Shown in pieces: positions 28,999-37,219 of a DNA stretch of 64,000 bases; position 1 is the first letter of the stretch, and every line of letters starts with the position of its first letter. Position numbers and translations under genes: made by a program. The stretch is from assembly GCA_041879415.1 (NCBI GenBank), contig CP090851.1, positions 2,728,001 through 2,792,000 of the forward strand. Reading direction: 5' to 3'. The stretch comes from Vibrio chagasii. Its GTDB lineage: Bacteria; Pseudomonadota; Gammaproteobacteria; Enterobacterales; Vibrionaceae. The notes beneath the pieces are model-generated. The model saw only the letters and a program-made list of their open reading frames with translations, did not search any database and was not told the origin of the DNA.

Positions 28999-29439
28999 CT
29001 ACAGCTTTTTGGCCCACGCTTGCGCGGCTTCGTCTATCAACTGATAAGCGTATTCAAATGCTTCTCGGCTTTGACGGTGCGGATCGGGAATGTCTTTCTG
29101 ACCAATCCACTGGCCAAACAACATGGTTTTACCGCGTGCTTCTGGTGAGATCTGAGTGAGCGCTTCTAAATGGCCCTTCTCCATCACCAAAATCAAATCG
29201 TATTGAGCACACAGCTGAGGCGTCACTTGTTGGGCTTGATGGCTTTCCACATCTACGCCATTTTCTGCTGCGATTAAAATCGCTGTCTCATCGGCTGGCT
29301 TGCCGAGTAAACGACTCTTTTCAGCCGCGATTCCGGCAGAGGCTATCTCTTTGCCTGGAAGTAATTTTTGAAGAACGCGCTCTCCCGTTGGAGAACGGCA
29401 AATATTGCCCACGCACACGACTAAAATTTTATTAAACAT
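28999..29439 (-). CDS. wzb: Low-molecular-weight protein tyrosine phosphatase Wzb
   Basis: The 146-residue protein starts MFNKILVVCVGNICRSPTGE, the CX5R phosphate loop, and has the general-acid aspartate in DIPDPHRQS. It removes phosphate from the Wzc tyrosine tail, and this cycling controls capsule assembly. It lies between wza and wzc. The open frame extends nine codons upstream, but 29439 places the CX5R loop at the normal distance from the N terminus. Confidence 0.96.
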   Translation of the reverse strand: MFNKILVVCVGNICRSPTGERVLQKLLPGKEIASAGIAAEKSRLLGKPADETAILIAAENGVDVESHQAQQVTPQLCAQYDLILVMEKGHLEALTQISPEARGKTMLFGQWIGQKDIPDPHRQSREAFEYAYQLIDEAAQAWAKKL

Positions 29440-29520
29440 AGTTGTCTCTAATTGTATTTGGCTCATACATAAAAATCAGGCCGCATTTAACATGCGACCT
29501 GATTGCCATTTTCTCTCAAC

Positions 29521-30657
29521 CTACGGCCAATTACGAATACGCAATGCACCTTCAGTCAAGTTGTTGAAGCCGTTGATGGTCGGTAGTAATTGACCAATTA
29601 CACGGTTCCAGCGGCTGATTGGTGCTGCCGTTACGTAAACCACATCGTAAGGTTTTAAATCAAACTCGGTACCAATCACTAGCGCTGAGGCATCTTCAAT
29701 GTCTAGTTGGTAGATGTCTGCCATGCGCTCTGATTTATCATCAGAAGTGCGAATCACAAACACACCGGTTGCGTCTGCCGTCAGTTCGTTAATACCGCCG
29801 ACATTGCTTAGCGCTTCGGTTAGGCTCATGCCCACGCGATCAATCTTCAGAAGTTTAGGCTCTTTCACTTCACCCATAACGAAGACTTTCTGATTATCGT
29901 TACGCGGCACGTGAACGATGTCACCCGCTTGCAGTAAGCGGTTTTGCGTTAAATCACCACGTTGCATTAAGCCATAAAGAGACAGGTTCTCTTCTACACC
30001 GTTGCGCGTTAATGACACGTTGCGCCAATCGGCATCTTCTGAAAGACCACCGGAGCGGTTAACGGCATCCAGTAGCGTTAATGGAATATTGGTGATCGGT
30101 TGCTGGCCCGGTTTAGACACTTCACCAGTAATGTAGGTTTTTTTAGAACGAAACGCCGCCACGTTGACATCTACTTGCGGGCTTTCGATGTATTTAGCCA
30201 AACGTGTCGCGATATCAGATCTAATTTGACGAACCGTTTTTCCTGCCACTTCTACAGTGCCAATGTAAGGGTAGAAGATGGTGCCATCAGCATGTACCCA
30301 GTTACCGGCCTCGGTGCTACTACGGTAAGAACCTGCTGGAATGGTCAACTCTGGATGATCCCAAATCGTAATATTTAAGATGTCACCGACACCGACTTTG
30401 TATTCATACTTTGCGATGTCTACGTCTAACTCAGGGTTTGCTCTTGAAACCGATAGTTCGCCCGTTTGGTAAGTCGATACTGATTGTGCAGTAAGTGGGT
30501 AAACGTTCACCACTTCAGAAATATCAGACTCTTGCTGATCTTCAGAAGTCTGAATCACATTCTTGCCACCAGTAGATAGGTGACTACCTGGAGTCGTACA
30601 CCCTGCAAGTAATACGGGAAGGAGCGCCAAAAGGAGACGATTTTTATTAATCTTCAT
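29521..30657 (-). CDS. wza: Outer-membrane polysaccharide export lipoprotein Wza
   Basis: The 378-residue precursor starts MKINKNRLLLALLPVLLAGC, a lipoprotein signal with lipid-acceptor cysteine at position 20. It contains the poly_export domain (YKVGVGDILNITIWDHPEL) and SLBB repeats (YITGEVSKPGQQP, VFVMGEVKEPKLL). Wza octamers form the outer-membrane channel for Wzy-dependent capsule. It is the first gene of wza-wzb-wzc and is preceded by an ops element and a long inverted repeat. The ATG at 30657 is chosen over the TTG three codons upstream. Confidence 0.96.
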   Translation of the reverse strand: MKINKNRLLLALLPVLLAGCTTPGSHLSTGGKNVIQTSEDQQESDISEVVNVYPLTAQSVSTYQTGELSVSRANPELDVDIAKYEYKVGVGDILNITIWDHPELTIPAGSYRSSTEAGNWVHADGTIFYPYIGTVEVAGKTVRQIRSDIATRLAKYIESPQVDVNVAAFRSKKTYITGEVSKPGQQPITNIPLTLLDAVNRSGGLSEDADWRNVSLTRNGVEENLSLYGLMQRGDLTQNRLLQAGDIVHVPRNDNQKVFVMGEVKEPKLLKIDRVGMSLTEALSNVGGINELTADATGVFVIRTSDDKSERMADIYQLDIEDASALVIGTEFDLKPYDVVYVTAAPISRWNRVIGQLLPTINGFNNLTEGALRIRNWP

Positions 30658-30811
30658 GTTAACCAAGTTCTAGAAACGGAATGTGTTGTGATACCCCAAA
30701 GGACACCCAAAGGAAATTAAGCGAGTTATTTTATCAGCTACACCGTGTTTAATAGAGTCAGGACCTAGAGTTACTGTGATCCTGTTCCCATTTAGTCTCA
30801 TAAAATTAAAA

Positions 30812-30850
30812 GACGCTACCGCCCTTTGATAGTCCGCGACACCACACTGC
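30812..30850 (-). promoter_or_regulatory. ops element in the wza leader
   Basis: The minus strand carries GGCGGTAGCGTC at 30812-30823, eleven of twelve positions of the ops consensus, preceded by CTATCAAA and GTGGTGTCGCGGA. It is about 155 bases before the wza start, so RfaH would load while the leader is transcribed. The sequence upstream of the core resembles the neuA leader more than the classic JUMPstart. Confidence 0.85.
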
Positions 30851-30861
30851 GTAGATCATAT

Positions 30862-30951
30862 GTTCCCATCAATATGGGAATTGAGTTGGAATTTTTGCCC
30901 AAAACGTAACAAAAAAGAGCGTTTGCATACGGTTTGTTTAATCCGTATGCA
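30862..30951. promoter_or_regulatory. Inverted repeats upstream of the wza ops site (candidate operator)
   Basis: A perfect nine-base inverted repeat, TGCATACGG, ten-base spacer, CCGTATGCA, lies at 30924-30951. A second, TTCCCAT, four bases, ATGGGAA, lies about 45 bases closer to wza near 30863-30880. The first looks like a dimer binding site in the wza promoter region. The rest of the 30658-31266 gap holds the ops site, dispersed repeats and the terminator of the next gene; no small gene is seen. Confidence 0.5.
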
Positions 30952-31008
30952 TTATCCACAAATTGTGTTTATTATCAACCTAGTTGAATGGTTTTAAGGG
31001 GGAAGAGC

Positions 31009-31212
31009 AGTAACGAGACACGAAAAGCATGAGAGCCCGAGAGTAGCATTCCATGACTCTCATCTAAATCACGCCGTCATTCCAGAATTGAGGAACGAAA
31101 TGTCTGGAATCTCTGCTCCGCCACGCCCCCATGTTTAACATCGAGACAAAGATAGATAAAAGCATATGCGGGATGCGAAAAGCATGAGAGTAGCGAGATA
31201 CGAGTAAGCTAA
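31009..31212. repeat. Dispersed repeats A and C between wza and the YjbH-like gene
   Basis: Family A remnants lie at about 31009-31030 and 31165-31212 (GCGGGATGCGAAAAGCATGA, GTAGCGAGATACGAGTAAGC). A family C inverted repeat lies at 31074-31116 (GTCATTCCAGAATTGAGGAA, CGAAATGTCTGGAATCTC). Confidence 0.72.
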
Positions 31213-31216
31213 GAGC

Positions 31217-31250
31217 AAAAAAAAAGAGCCAGCACGCTTGGTGTTGGCTC
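31217..31250 (-). terminator. Terminator of the YjbH-like gene
   Basis: On the minus strand GAGCCAACAC, CAAGC loop, GTGCTGGCTC is followed by nine T residues. One mismatched pair in the stem. It lies 16 bases after the stop codon. Confidence 0.9.
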
Positions 31251-31266
31251 TCCATTTATATTTACG

Positions 31267-33384
31267 CTATTTAACGGCTTCTAAGTATTTTAGGTAAGCA
31301 TTGCGTAAGCGCTGTCGGTTTTCATGGTAGTAACTTGCACCAATGCGGTTACGGTTGAAGTACTGCCTTTCAATATTGTGTTGCAAGCCTGTATCGACAC
31401 CTAAGCCTGTGCCAAGTTGGTTATGACTTTCACCAACACGAGTTTGTAGTGCGTATACAAATTGATCAATACCGCGCAACTGCACGTAGCCTGGGCTCAT
31501 ATCACGCCATAGTGTTAAAGGAATCGCGATACCCAGCGTCACAAAGTCTTCATATTCACTTTTGCCAACCGCTTTTGTCGTTTGGTATGAAGCATCAACT
31601 CTTACGTCACCCAACCAGTGGCTGGTAGTCACACGCACCCCTTCATCGCCTTTCCAGAATTGACCAGCTTGCACTTTACCTTGCCAGTTCCAGTCCGGTC
31701 TTGAGTACGTGTAATGGCCAATCATTGGAGTCGCATCTAAGATAGCTTTGCCTCTTGAGTCGTACTTATCTTGAGCGGAAAAGTTTGCGAATTCAGTACC
31801 CAATATATGACGACCACTATTGCTCGCATACTGGGTTTCATTCAAGACACCTAAATAGTTTCCGTAGACTTGTCCGAATGAGAATTGAGTGGTGAGATTA
31901 TAAGGCAGCTGGAATGCTTGATGGAAAAGAACCCTATCGACTTCATTCTCAAACGCATCATCGCCCCAAATTTCGCCCTCTTCGAAATCATCGCTTTCAG
32001 CCAGTGGCATGACATGTCGAACATCCAAAGCGGCACCTTTCCAAAGCGGTGTGTACAAGTTAGTCGCTAGTGCTAGCGAGTAATCAAATACACCGTACTC
32101 TGTCGCCGTGTTGTGATACAAAGCTGGAGACACAATCACTTGTGTACGGCCGAAACCAGAACGAGTAACCTCTTCACCAAAATTCGCTTTAGCGTAGCTC
32201 TTTTTAACATCAGAGGTACGAACAAGAAGTGTTTTGCAAGGCTCACCTGTTTTTACAAACTCGCGGTAACATGGTGCGCTAGTGATCACTTCCATCATCG
32301 GCATGTCGTTAACCAAGTTAAACAGACGAATATTTTGCTGTTGGTAATTCTTAACACCAAGGTCTTGAAGCATGCCCTCTCCCACATAAGAAGAGATGAT
32401 ACCTAAAGCCACACCCACACCATCCACTTGGTTACGATTATAACGGCGGTTTTCTAACGCGACGTTTAAACCAATATCGTCCGCAGAGACTCTAACATTA
32501 AGAAAACCTTCATCGACCAGTGCTTTTTTAAGCTGAACCAGACCGGCGAATTTATGATGCGCTTGTTCTACTGCGATCTTGTCTTCTAGGGTTAATTCAT
32601 TAACTCGGCGAGACTCGGAAAAGCCCATTAAAGGAGTTGATGCCGCTACCGACCAAATATCGATATCGGCATTACCACTGGTATAAAACTGATATTGAAA
32701 AGATAACTGCGTATCCAGCGGCAAATAATGTTCTGGTGTAAACACCTTAAGGCCAGCATTGAATTGGTGAGAGTCGTGCTCTGCAATAAGCTGAACAAAG
32801 TCCAGAGGCTGATACTCTAAGCTAGCAAATGGCCCGTTTAAAACGCCATGGCTTACTTCTGACTTGCCGTAACCCGCACTAAACCTCGCTGGTACAAAAT
32901 CAGGCTCAAAATCAGCAACCGCATAGAAGGTTTCAAAGTTACTGGCAGCACCACCTAAATCTTGAACACCTACCGCCAAATCAAACCCAGTCCAATCTTT
33001 AACGAACGGGAGCTGGTACTTAAACGATGCAGACAGATCACGAATGCCGTTCCCACAGTTTGGGTTGTAGTTCGGTACATTGGTGTAAAGGTGACAATCG
33101 TAGGTTTTGGTAACAATTCGTCCCGCGGCTTCAAAGCCTTCAAACAGGCCAACACTAAACAAAATGTTATCTAGGTCGCTGGTTTTTCCTTTGTACGGTA
33201 CACCTTGACCATAGAGGTAAGAGATATCGCCCGTATCCATCACTTGAGCATTGGGCACGATGATCGCACCAGTGTAGCTTTGGGACGACATCAAGTTATC
33301 GACAGCGTATGCATTGGGAGCAATAGCGAATGCACTGACGGATACAATGAGCGCTGCGTTTCTAGAGTGGCTGAGTATTTTCAT
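31267..33384 (-). CDS. YjbH/WbfB-type outer-membrane protein of exopolysaccharide export
   Basis: The 705-residue protein has a signal peptide (MKILSHSRNAALIVSVSAFA, cleavage after PNAYA) and the YjbH lipoprotein-family layout: an N-terminal beta-rich domain with SYTGAIIVPNAQVMDTGDISYLYGQG, and a C-terminal part ending in MSPGYVQLRGIDQFVYALQT and the final RNAYLKYLEAVK. Homologues beside vibrio capsule genes are called WbfB; E. coli YjbH is in the yjbEFGH exopolysaccharide operon. It has no lipobox cysteine. It probably forms an outer-membrane barrel aiding capsule secretion or surface attachment. Role inferred from context. Confidence 0.8.
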   Translation of the reverse strand: MKILSHSRNAALIVSVSAFAIAPNAYAVDNLMSSQSYTGAIIVPNAQVMDTGDISYLYGQGVPYKGKTSDLDNILFSVGLFEGFEAAGRIVTKTYDCHLYTNVPNYNPNCGNGIRDLSASFKYQLPFVKDWTGFDLAVGVQDLGGAASNFETFYAVADFEPDFVPARFSAGYGKSEVSHGVLNGPFASLEYQPLDFVQLIAEHDSHQFNAGLKVFTPEHYLPLDTQLSFQYQFYTSGNADIDIWSVAASTPLMGFSESRRVNELTLEDKIAVEQAHHKFAGLVQLKKALVDEGFLNVRVSADDIGLNVALENRRYNRNQVDGVGVALGIISSYVGEGMLQDLGVKNYQQQNIRLFNLVNDMPMMEVITSAPCYREFVKTGEPCKTLLVRTSDVKKSYAKANFGEEVTRSGFGRTQVIVSPALYHNTATEYGVFDYSLALATNLYTPLWKGAALDVRHVMPLAESDDFEEGEIWGDDAFENEVDRVLFHQAFQLPYNLTTQFSFGQVYGNYLGVLNETQYASNSGRHILGTEFANFSAQDKYDSRGKAILDATPMIGHYTYSRPDWNWQGKVQAGQFWKGDEGVRVTTSHWLGDVRVDASYQTTKAVGKSEYEDFVTLGIAIPLTLWRDMSPGYVQLRGIDQFVYALQTRVGESHNQLGTGLGVDTGLQHNIERQYFNRNRIGASYYHENRQRLRNAYLKYLEAVK

Positions 33385-33475
33385 TAGTATGCAATAAGTT
33401 ATAACAGTATTCGCAAGTGGCTATCTTGAATAGCGACCATGTTTATTTGTAACTATGTGGATAGGAACAGCATGT

Positions 33476-33504
33476 AAAAAAGGCACCGATTGGTGCCTTT
33501 TTAT
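33476..33504 (-). terminator. Terminator after the Gly-rich lipoprotein gene
   Basis: AAAAGGCACC, loop AATC, GGTGCCTTTTTT on the minus strand, 14 bases after the stop codon. A near-perfect stem with U run, able to act in both directions. Confidence 0.88.
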
Positions 33505-33517
33505 TACAATACTAAAA

Positions 33518-34411
33518 TTAGCCGCCAGTACCACCGCCGTTACCGCCACCGCCAGTACCGCCAGTACCACCAGTACCGCCAGTTGGTGGAGGAGTACCTT
33601 CATCAGGATCTGGAACAGGTTCAGAGTCTTTTGGCGGTGGAAGAGTACCTACATTACTAGGGTCTTTCACTGCATCTTCAATTAACTTCGGATCTTCTGT
33701 TAGATCTAAATAAATCTCACCACCACCCGGTGCTTCAGGATAGGCTGGGTAGGTTTTAATAACTTCTTCTGTAATTGCAACCGCTGCGTCAGATATCTGA
33801 GTTGCTGATGCATCCGGGCTTACTACAAGAACATCTGATAGTACCGCCGCTGTCGCTGAAACTAAGCTAGCATCTTTTGCTGGAAGGTCTTCAATAATTT
33901 CTTGAGTACGACGCAGGAAATCAGCTACTGAAGTAACACCATTGTTTAGCAAGCCATCTAAGCCAAGGTCTGTAAGCACTTGAACGCCTGTAGCTTCAGT
34001 ATATGGCTGCCCATCTAGCTCTTTCTCGATCAAAGTAGAGATTGGAGAAGATGTCACTAAGTCATCGTAGTTCGCTAAGCCTTTAGGGAACTTGTAGCTT
34101 ACCTTGCTCATGTCTTTACCGTTTGAAACGTCCACTGCGCCTGCAGTTGCGTTGTAAGCAAATGTACAAGTTTCAGGGTAGTTTAAAACGGTAAGGTCTG
34201 TAACTTCAGAAATACCGTGGTAGTTTGTTTCTTCTAGAGAACCAGTTGCACCATTGTCACAGCTGTAAGTACCTTTCATACCCATAACTGCAGGGTCGAA
34301 TGCCATGATATTACGGTACGCTTGCTCAGGTGGCACGCTGTTGTTGTTGTCACTGCCACAACCACCAAGGATTGCACCAACGACTGATAACGCTAAAATT
34401 TTATATTTCAC
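33518..34411 (-). CDS. Lipoprotein with a glycine-rich C-terminal tail
   Basis: The 297-residue precursor begins MKYKILALSVVGAILGGCGS; Cys18 follows a clear lipobox. The middle is acidic and helix-rich with no recognised fold (KGTYSCDNGATGSLEETN, then ISTLIEKELDGQPY). The C terminus is low-complexity: a proline/acid stretch (PPPKDSEPVPDPDEGTPPP) followed by runs of Gly-Gly-Thr and Gly-Gly. Genes of this kind accompany WbfB/YjbH-like genes in vibrio capsule loci, but I do not know the function. A terminator follows directly, so the YjbH-like gene downstream needs its own promoter or read-through. Confidence 0.75.
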   Translation of the reverse strand: MKYKILALSVVGAILGGCGSDNNNSVPPEQAYRNIMAFDPAVMGMKGTYSCDNGATGSLEETNYHGISEVTDLTVLNYPETCTFAYNATAGAVDVSNGKDMSKVSYKFPKGLANYDDLVTSSPISTLIEKELDGQPYTEATGVQVLTDLGLDGLLNNGVTSVADFLRRTQEIIEDLPAKDASLVSATAAVLSDVLVVSPDASATQISDAAVAITEEVIKTYPAYPEAPGGGEIYLDLTEDPKLIEDAVKDPSNVGTLPPPKDSEPVPDPDEGTPPPTGGTGGTGGTGGGGNGGGTGG

Positions 34412-34430
34412 AATTTATCCCTACAAATGA

Positions 34431-34973
34431 TTAGAAGCTATGTGACAAAGCAACATTAAACGAGTCGATATTCACACCACCGATATCATCATAGATTTGG
34501 TATTCAATACCAACCTTCATCGCTGGTGTGATCGAGTATTCAGAGCCGAAAGCAATCGTTGGGGTAACGCCAGAATCGTCAGACTCAACACCTGGGCCGT
34601 TTGCTTTCCAGTCATAAACTGCAAAACCACCTTTTGCGTATAACGCTAGGCTATCCGTTACATTGCCAGATGCTTTTAGAACAACATCAAAGCTGCTTGC
34701 TTCGTAGCTACCACCGGCAATATCTTTTAGATCATACTCACCAAGGTAGTTATAACCACCCTCGATCGCTAGTGTGTCTACGATATGGTAACCAACAAAT
34801 AAGCCGTAAGACGTATCTGAATCATCGATAGCCGTGCGGCTTTCGACTAATGGTGCAAAGTTATCGGCCGTTACATTACCGACTTTAGCACCTACGTATA
34901 AGTTTTCAGCTCCGACAGCTGATGCTGATAGCAACAACAACGGTGAAACCCTAGCTAACCACTGCATTTTCAT
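34431..34973 (-). CDS. Small OmpA-like outer-membrane beta-barrel protein
   Basis: The 180-residue protein has a signal peptide (MKMQWLARVSPLLLLSASAV, cleaved near GAEN), alternating hydrophobic strands with GYHIVDTLAIEGGYNYLGEY and FDVVLKASGNVTDSLALYAK, and a terminal aromatic signature (NVALSHSF) recognised by the barrel assembly machinery. This is the eight-stranded OmpA/OmpX-type barrel. The ATG at 34973 follows GGAAG at ten bases; the frame is open eight codons further. It is 19 bases upstream of the Gly-rich lipoprotein and probably co-transcribed. Confidence 0.82.
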   Translation of the reverse strand: MKMQWLARVSPLLLLSASAVGAENLYVGAKVGNVTADNFAPLVESRTAIDDSDTSYGLFVGYHIVDTLAIEGGYNYLGEYDLKDIAGGSYEASSFDVVLKASGNVTDSLALYAKGGFAVYDWKANGPGVESDDSGVTPTIAFGSEYSITPAMKVGIEYQIYDDIGGVNIDSFNVALSHSF

Positions 34974-35426
34974 ATAATTATATCTTCCATATTTCAAACT
35001 GAACTGAGGCTGATTTTCCTAGCAAATTTGAGCTATAGGCAAATCATATCGATACAAACGAGGGACATATCAGTACACCTCACTTGTTCATGTATCGTGA
35101 CACTTTAACTGCACGGCTTTCCTTCACGAAAGTGATTGGGTTAAACACCGAACATCAACTAAGCAAGATATTTCGAAAGCGATATGAAAAAACACCACAA
35201 GCAAGAGACGTAAGGCGACCCTAAAACCTCTTACTTATTAGATATCTCAAAATAAAGCACTCAGCTTAAACAACTAATTGAACAACATGATAGTTAATAA
35301 GCACATTCAAGTAAATGGGTAAATCATAAACAATACCTTATAAAGCATCACATTAGAGCTCGCCGGTACGCAAACCTGTAAAGTTTGGCACACATCTCAT
35401 ATATCGTGAGCCTTAAGCATCGCAAC
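34974..35426. other. Intergenic region upstream of the small porin gene
   Basis: This 453-base gap should contain the promoter of the porin-lipoprotein pair, read leftward. It is AT-rich with no dispersed repeat copy, no ops core and no credible small gene on either strand. The sugar-transferase gene ends at its right edge without an obvious U-rich terminator. Confidence 0.5.
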
Positions 35427-35972
35427 TCACACTCGATCACCTGCTCCTTTGCCCAATACTGTTTGAATGATGTATTGAAAGTAAAGCTTGGTCGTTAAGG
35501 TCTTGAGCATACGTTGATCCCATTCCGCCAATAGCTTAGGTGTCGACATATCGATATCATTGATTTGAGCCAACCCCGTAACACCGGGTCTTACCGCCAG
35601 CACGCCTCTCGACTCTCTCTCATCGATGAGCTCTTGCTGGTTGAATAAGCATGGTCGCGGACCAACGAGACTCATTTCGCCTTTCAGGACGTTGTATAAC
35701 TGTGGTAGTTCATCCAGCTTAGTCTTGCGTAAGAACCCACCCAATTTAGTCACTGAGCTCGCCCCCACCAAGTGAGTGGCCACTGATTGTGTTTCTACCG
35801 GCATAGTACGGAATTTCACTAAGGTAAATGGCTTTTTGTTACGCCCTACCCGAGTTTGAAAAAAGACAGGGGAGCCAGTGTCAAAGTAACCAAGAATACA
35901 AATGACAACAAAAATAGGCCAAAGGACCAGCAAGCCGAACAATGCAAAAAAGAAATCTAATAAACGAATCAA
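35427..35972 (-). CDS. Polyprenyl-phosphate phosphoglycosyl transferase (small, monotopic)
   Basis: The 181-residue protein has one N-terminal membrane segment ([20 protein letters not shown]) followed by the catalytic core of the bacterial sugar transferase family: [50 protein letters not shown] and [12 protein letters not shown]. It is the short PglC/WbqP form without the large N-terminal membrane domain. It transfers a sugar phosphate, probably QuiNAc- or FucNAc-type given its neighbours, to undecaprenyl phosphate. It is a third initiating enzyme in the window beside two WecA homologues. Confidence 0.88.
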   Translation of the reverse strand: MIRLLDFFFALFGLLVLWPIFVVICILGYFDTGSPVFFQTRVGRNKKPFTLVKFRTMPVETQSVATHLVGASSVTKLGGFLRKTKLDELPQLYNVLKGEMSLVGPRPCLFNQQELIDERESRGVLAVRPGVTGLAQINDIDMSTPKLLAEWDQRMLKTLTTKLYFQYIIQTVLGKGAGDRV

Positions 35973-36087
35973 AATGGATGCCTTAAACTCTAATAAACGA
36001 ATATTGAGAATGCCGTGACTGACATTCGTTGATAAAAAGTACCTGACTCAATTACTTATATGAATGGTATAAGTCAGCGGAAACACA

Positions 36088-37032
36088 TCAGTGTGACTTC
36101 AAGTATGATTCTACGGTTTTACTGATCCCGTCTTTGAAAGTCACCGGAGGGATCCAGCCCAAAATCTCTTTTGTATGGCGAGTTTCCACTTGAAGGTTTC
36201 CACATACTCTTTGTACTACATGCTGCTTTCGCAATACAGACGCACCTGCTCTTATCCAAGGCATTGGAATCGGTAAAAGCCTCGGTGATTTATCCATTGA
36301 AAGCGCAATAGCTCTTATTAATTGGCTAGTCGAAACATCCTGGTTATCAGAAGCCAAGAAGGTATACCCAGGCGCAGCGGGGTGCTCACAACAAGTTAAT
36401 ATCAAACTTGATAAGTTATCTACATATACCAAGCTTCTCTTATTATGAATCGCGCCAAATGGAAGTGGGATGCCCTTTTCAACCATACGCATCATTGATA
36501 AGAAATTTGCTTTCACACCTGGTCCATAAACCAGTGGGGGCCTAACAATAACGACTTCTAAGCCTGTTTCTTTTGAGAGCTTCGTTAGTTCAACTTCCGC
36601 TTCATACTTACTCAAACCGTAAGGGTCTTTTGGGATGTTATCTAGGTTAGGTAAAAAAGCTGAACCAGGTTCGGTAAACTCACCGTTAACTTTAATAGAA
36701 CTGACGAACACAAACCGTTTAACGCCGGCTTCAGCCGCTTGCTTCGCTAGGTTCAAAGTGCCAAGGGTGTTGATATCTCGATAGGCAGCCAAAGCATCTT
36801 GCTCACTTTCATTCATTTGATGCACGCGAGCAGCACAATGAACAACACAATCTACACCTTCGAATGCATCAAACCAGTCAGTTTCTGCACCTATAGAGGA
36901 AACCCTAAAGCAGTTAGCTTGTGTTCTGGAACTCTGACGAACTACAGACACCACTTCCCAATCACGCGCTTCTGCTAGCTCGACCACTCGAGCACCAACA
37001 AACCCCGTACTACCCGTAACCAAAAGTTTCAT
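36088..37032 (-). CDS. NAD-dependent 4-keto-sugar reductase/epimerase, WbpV-like
   Basis: The 314-residue extended short-chain dehydrogenase starts MKLLVTGSTGFVGARVVELA and has the YGLSKYEAE catalytic Tyr-Lys motif. The overall pattern (AARVHQMNESEQDALAAYRD, RPPLVYGPGVKANFLSMM) matches reductases that turn the 4-keto product of WbpM-type dehydratases into UDP-QuiNAc or UDP-FucNAc. It sits divergent to the WbpM-like gene and upstream of the matching phosphoglycosyl transferase. The ATG at 37032 is chosen because the 13 codons before it are non-conserved and the NAD fold starts there. Confidence 0.82.
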   Translation of the reverse strand: MKLLVTGSTGFVGARVVELAEARDWEVVSVVRQSSRTQANCFRVSSIGAETDWFDAFEGVDCVVHCAARVHQMNESEQDALAAYRDINTLGTLNLAKQAAEAGVKRFVFVSSIKVNGEFTEPGSAFLPNLDNIPKDPYGLSKYEAEVELTKLSKETGLEVVIVRPPLVYGPGVKANFLSMMRMVEKGIPLPFGAIHNKRSLVYVDNLSSLILTCCEHPAAPGYTFLASDNQDVSTSQLIRAIALSMDKSPRLLPIPMPWIRAGASVLRKQHVVQRVCGNLQVETRHTKEILGWIPPVTFKDGISKTVESYLKSH

Positions 37033-37219
37033 AAAAAAAACGCTCAAAAAAAACGAACAAAAATTAAACAAAAATTAAAAAAATCAACAGTAAATTGATT
37101 AGGCAACACATAACAACCAATTACATCTAGCTTACCGCACTTAAGAACATTAAAATATCTTCATATCAAATACTCAGCTACAGCTTATTAGACTGAATTA
37201 AAAGTTATCAAGGAAAATA

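Noticed and set aside
33518..33600. CRISPR-like or tandem repeat array
   Set aside because: The short repeats are in-frame Gly/Thr codons of a lipoprotein tail, without spacers.
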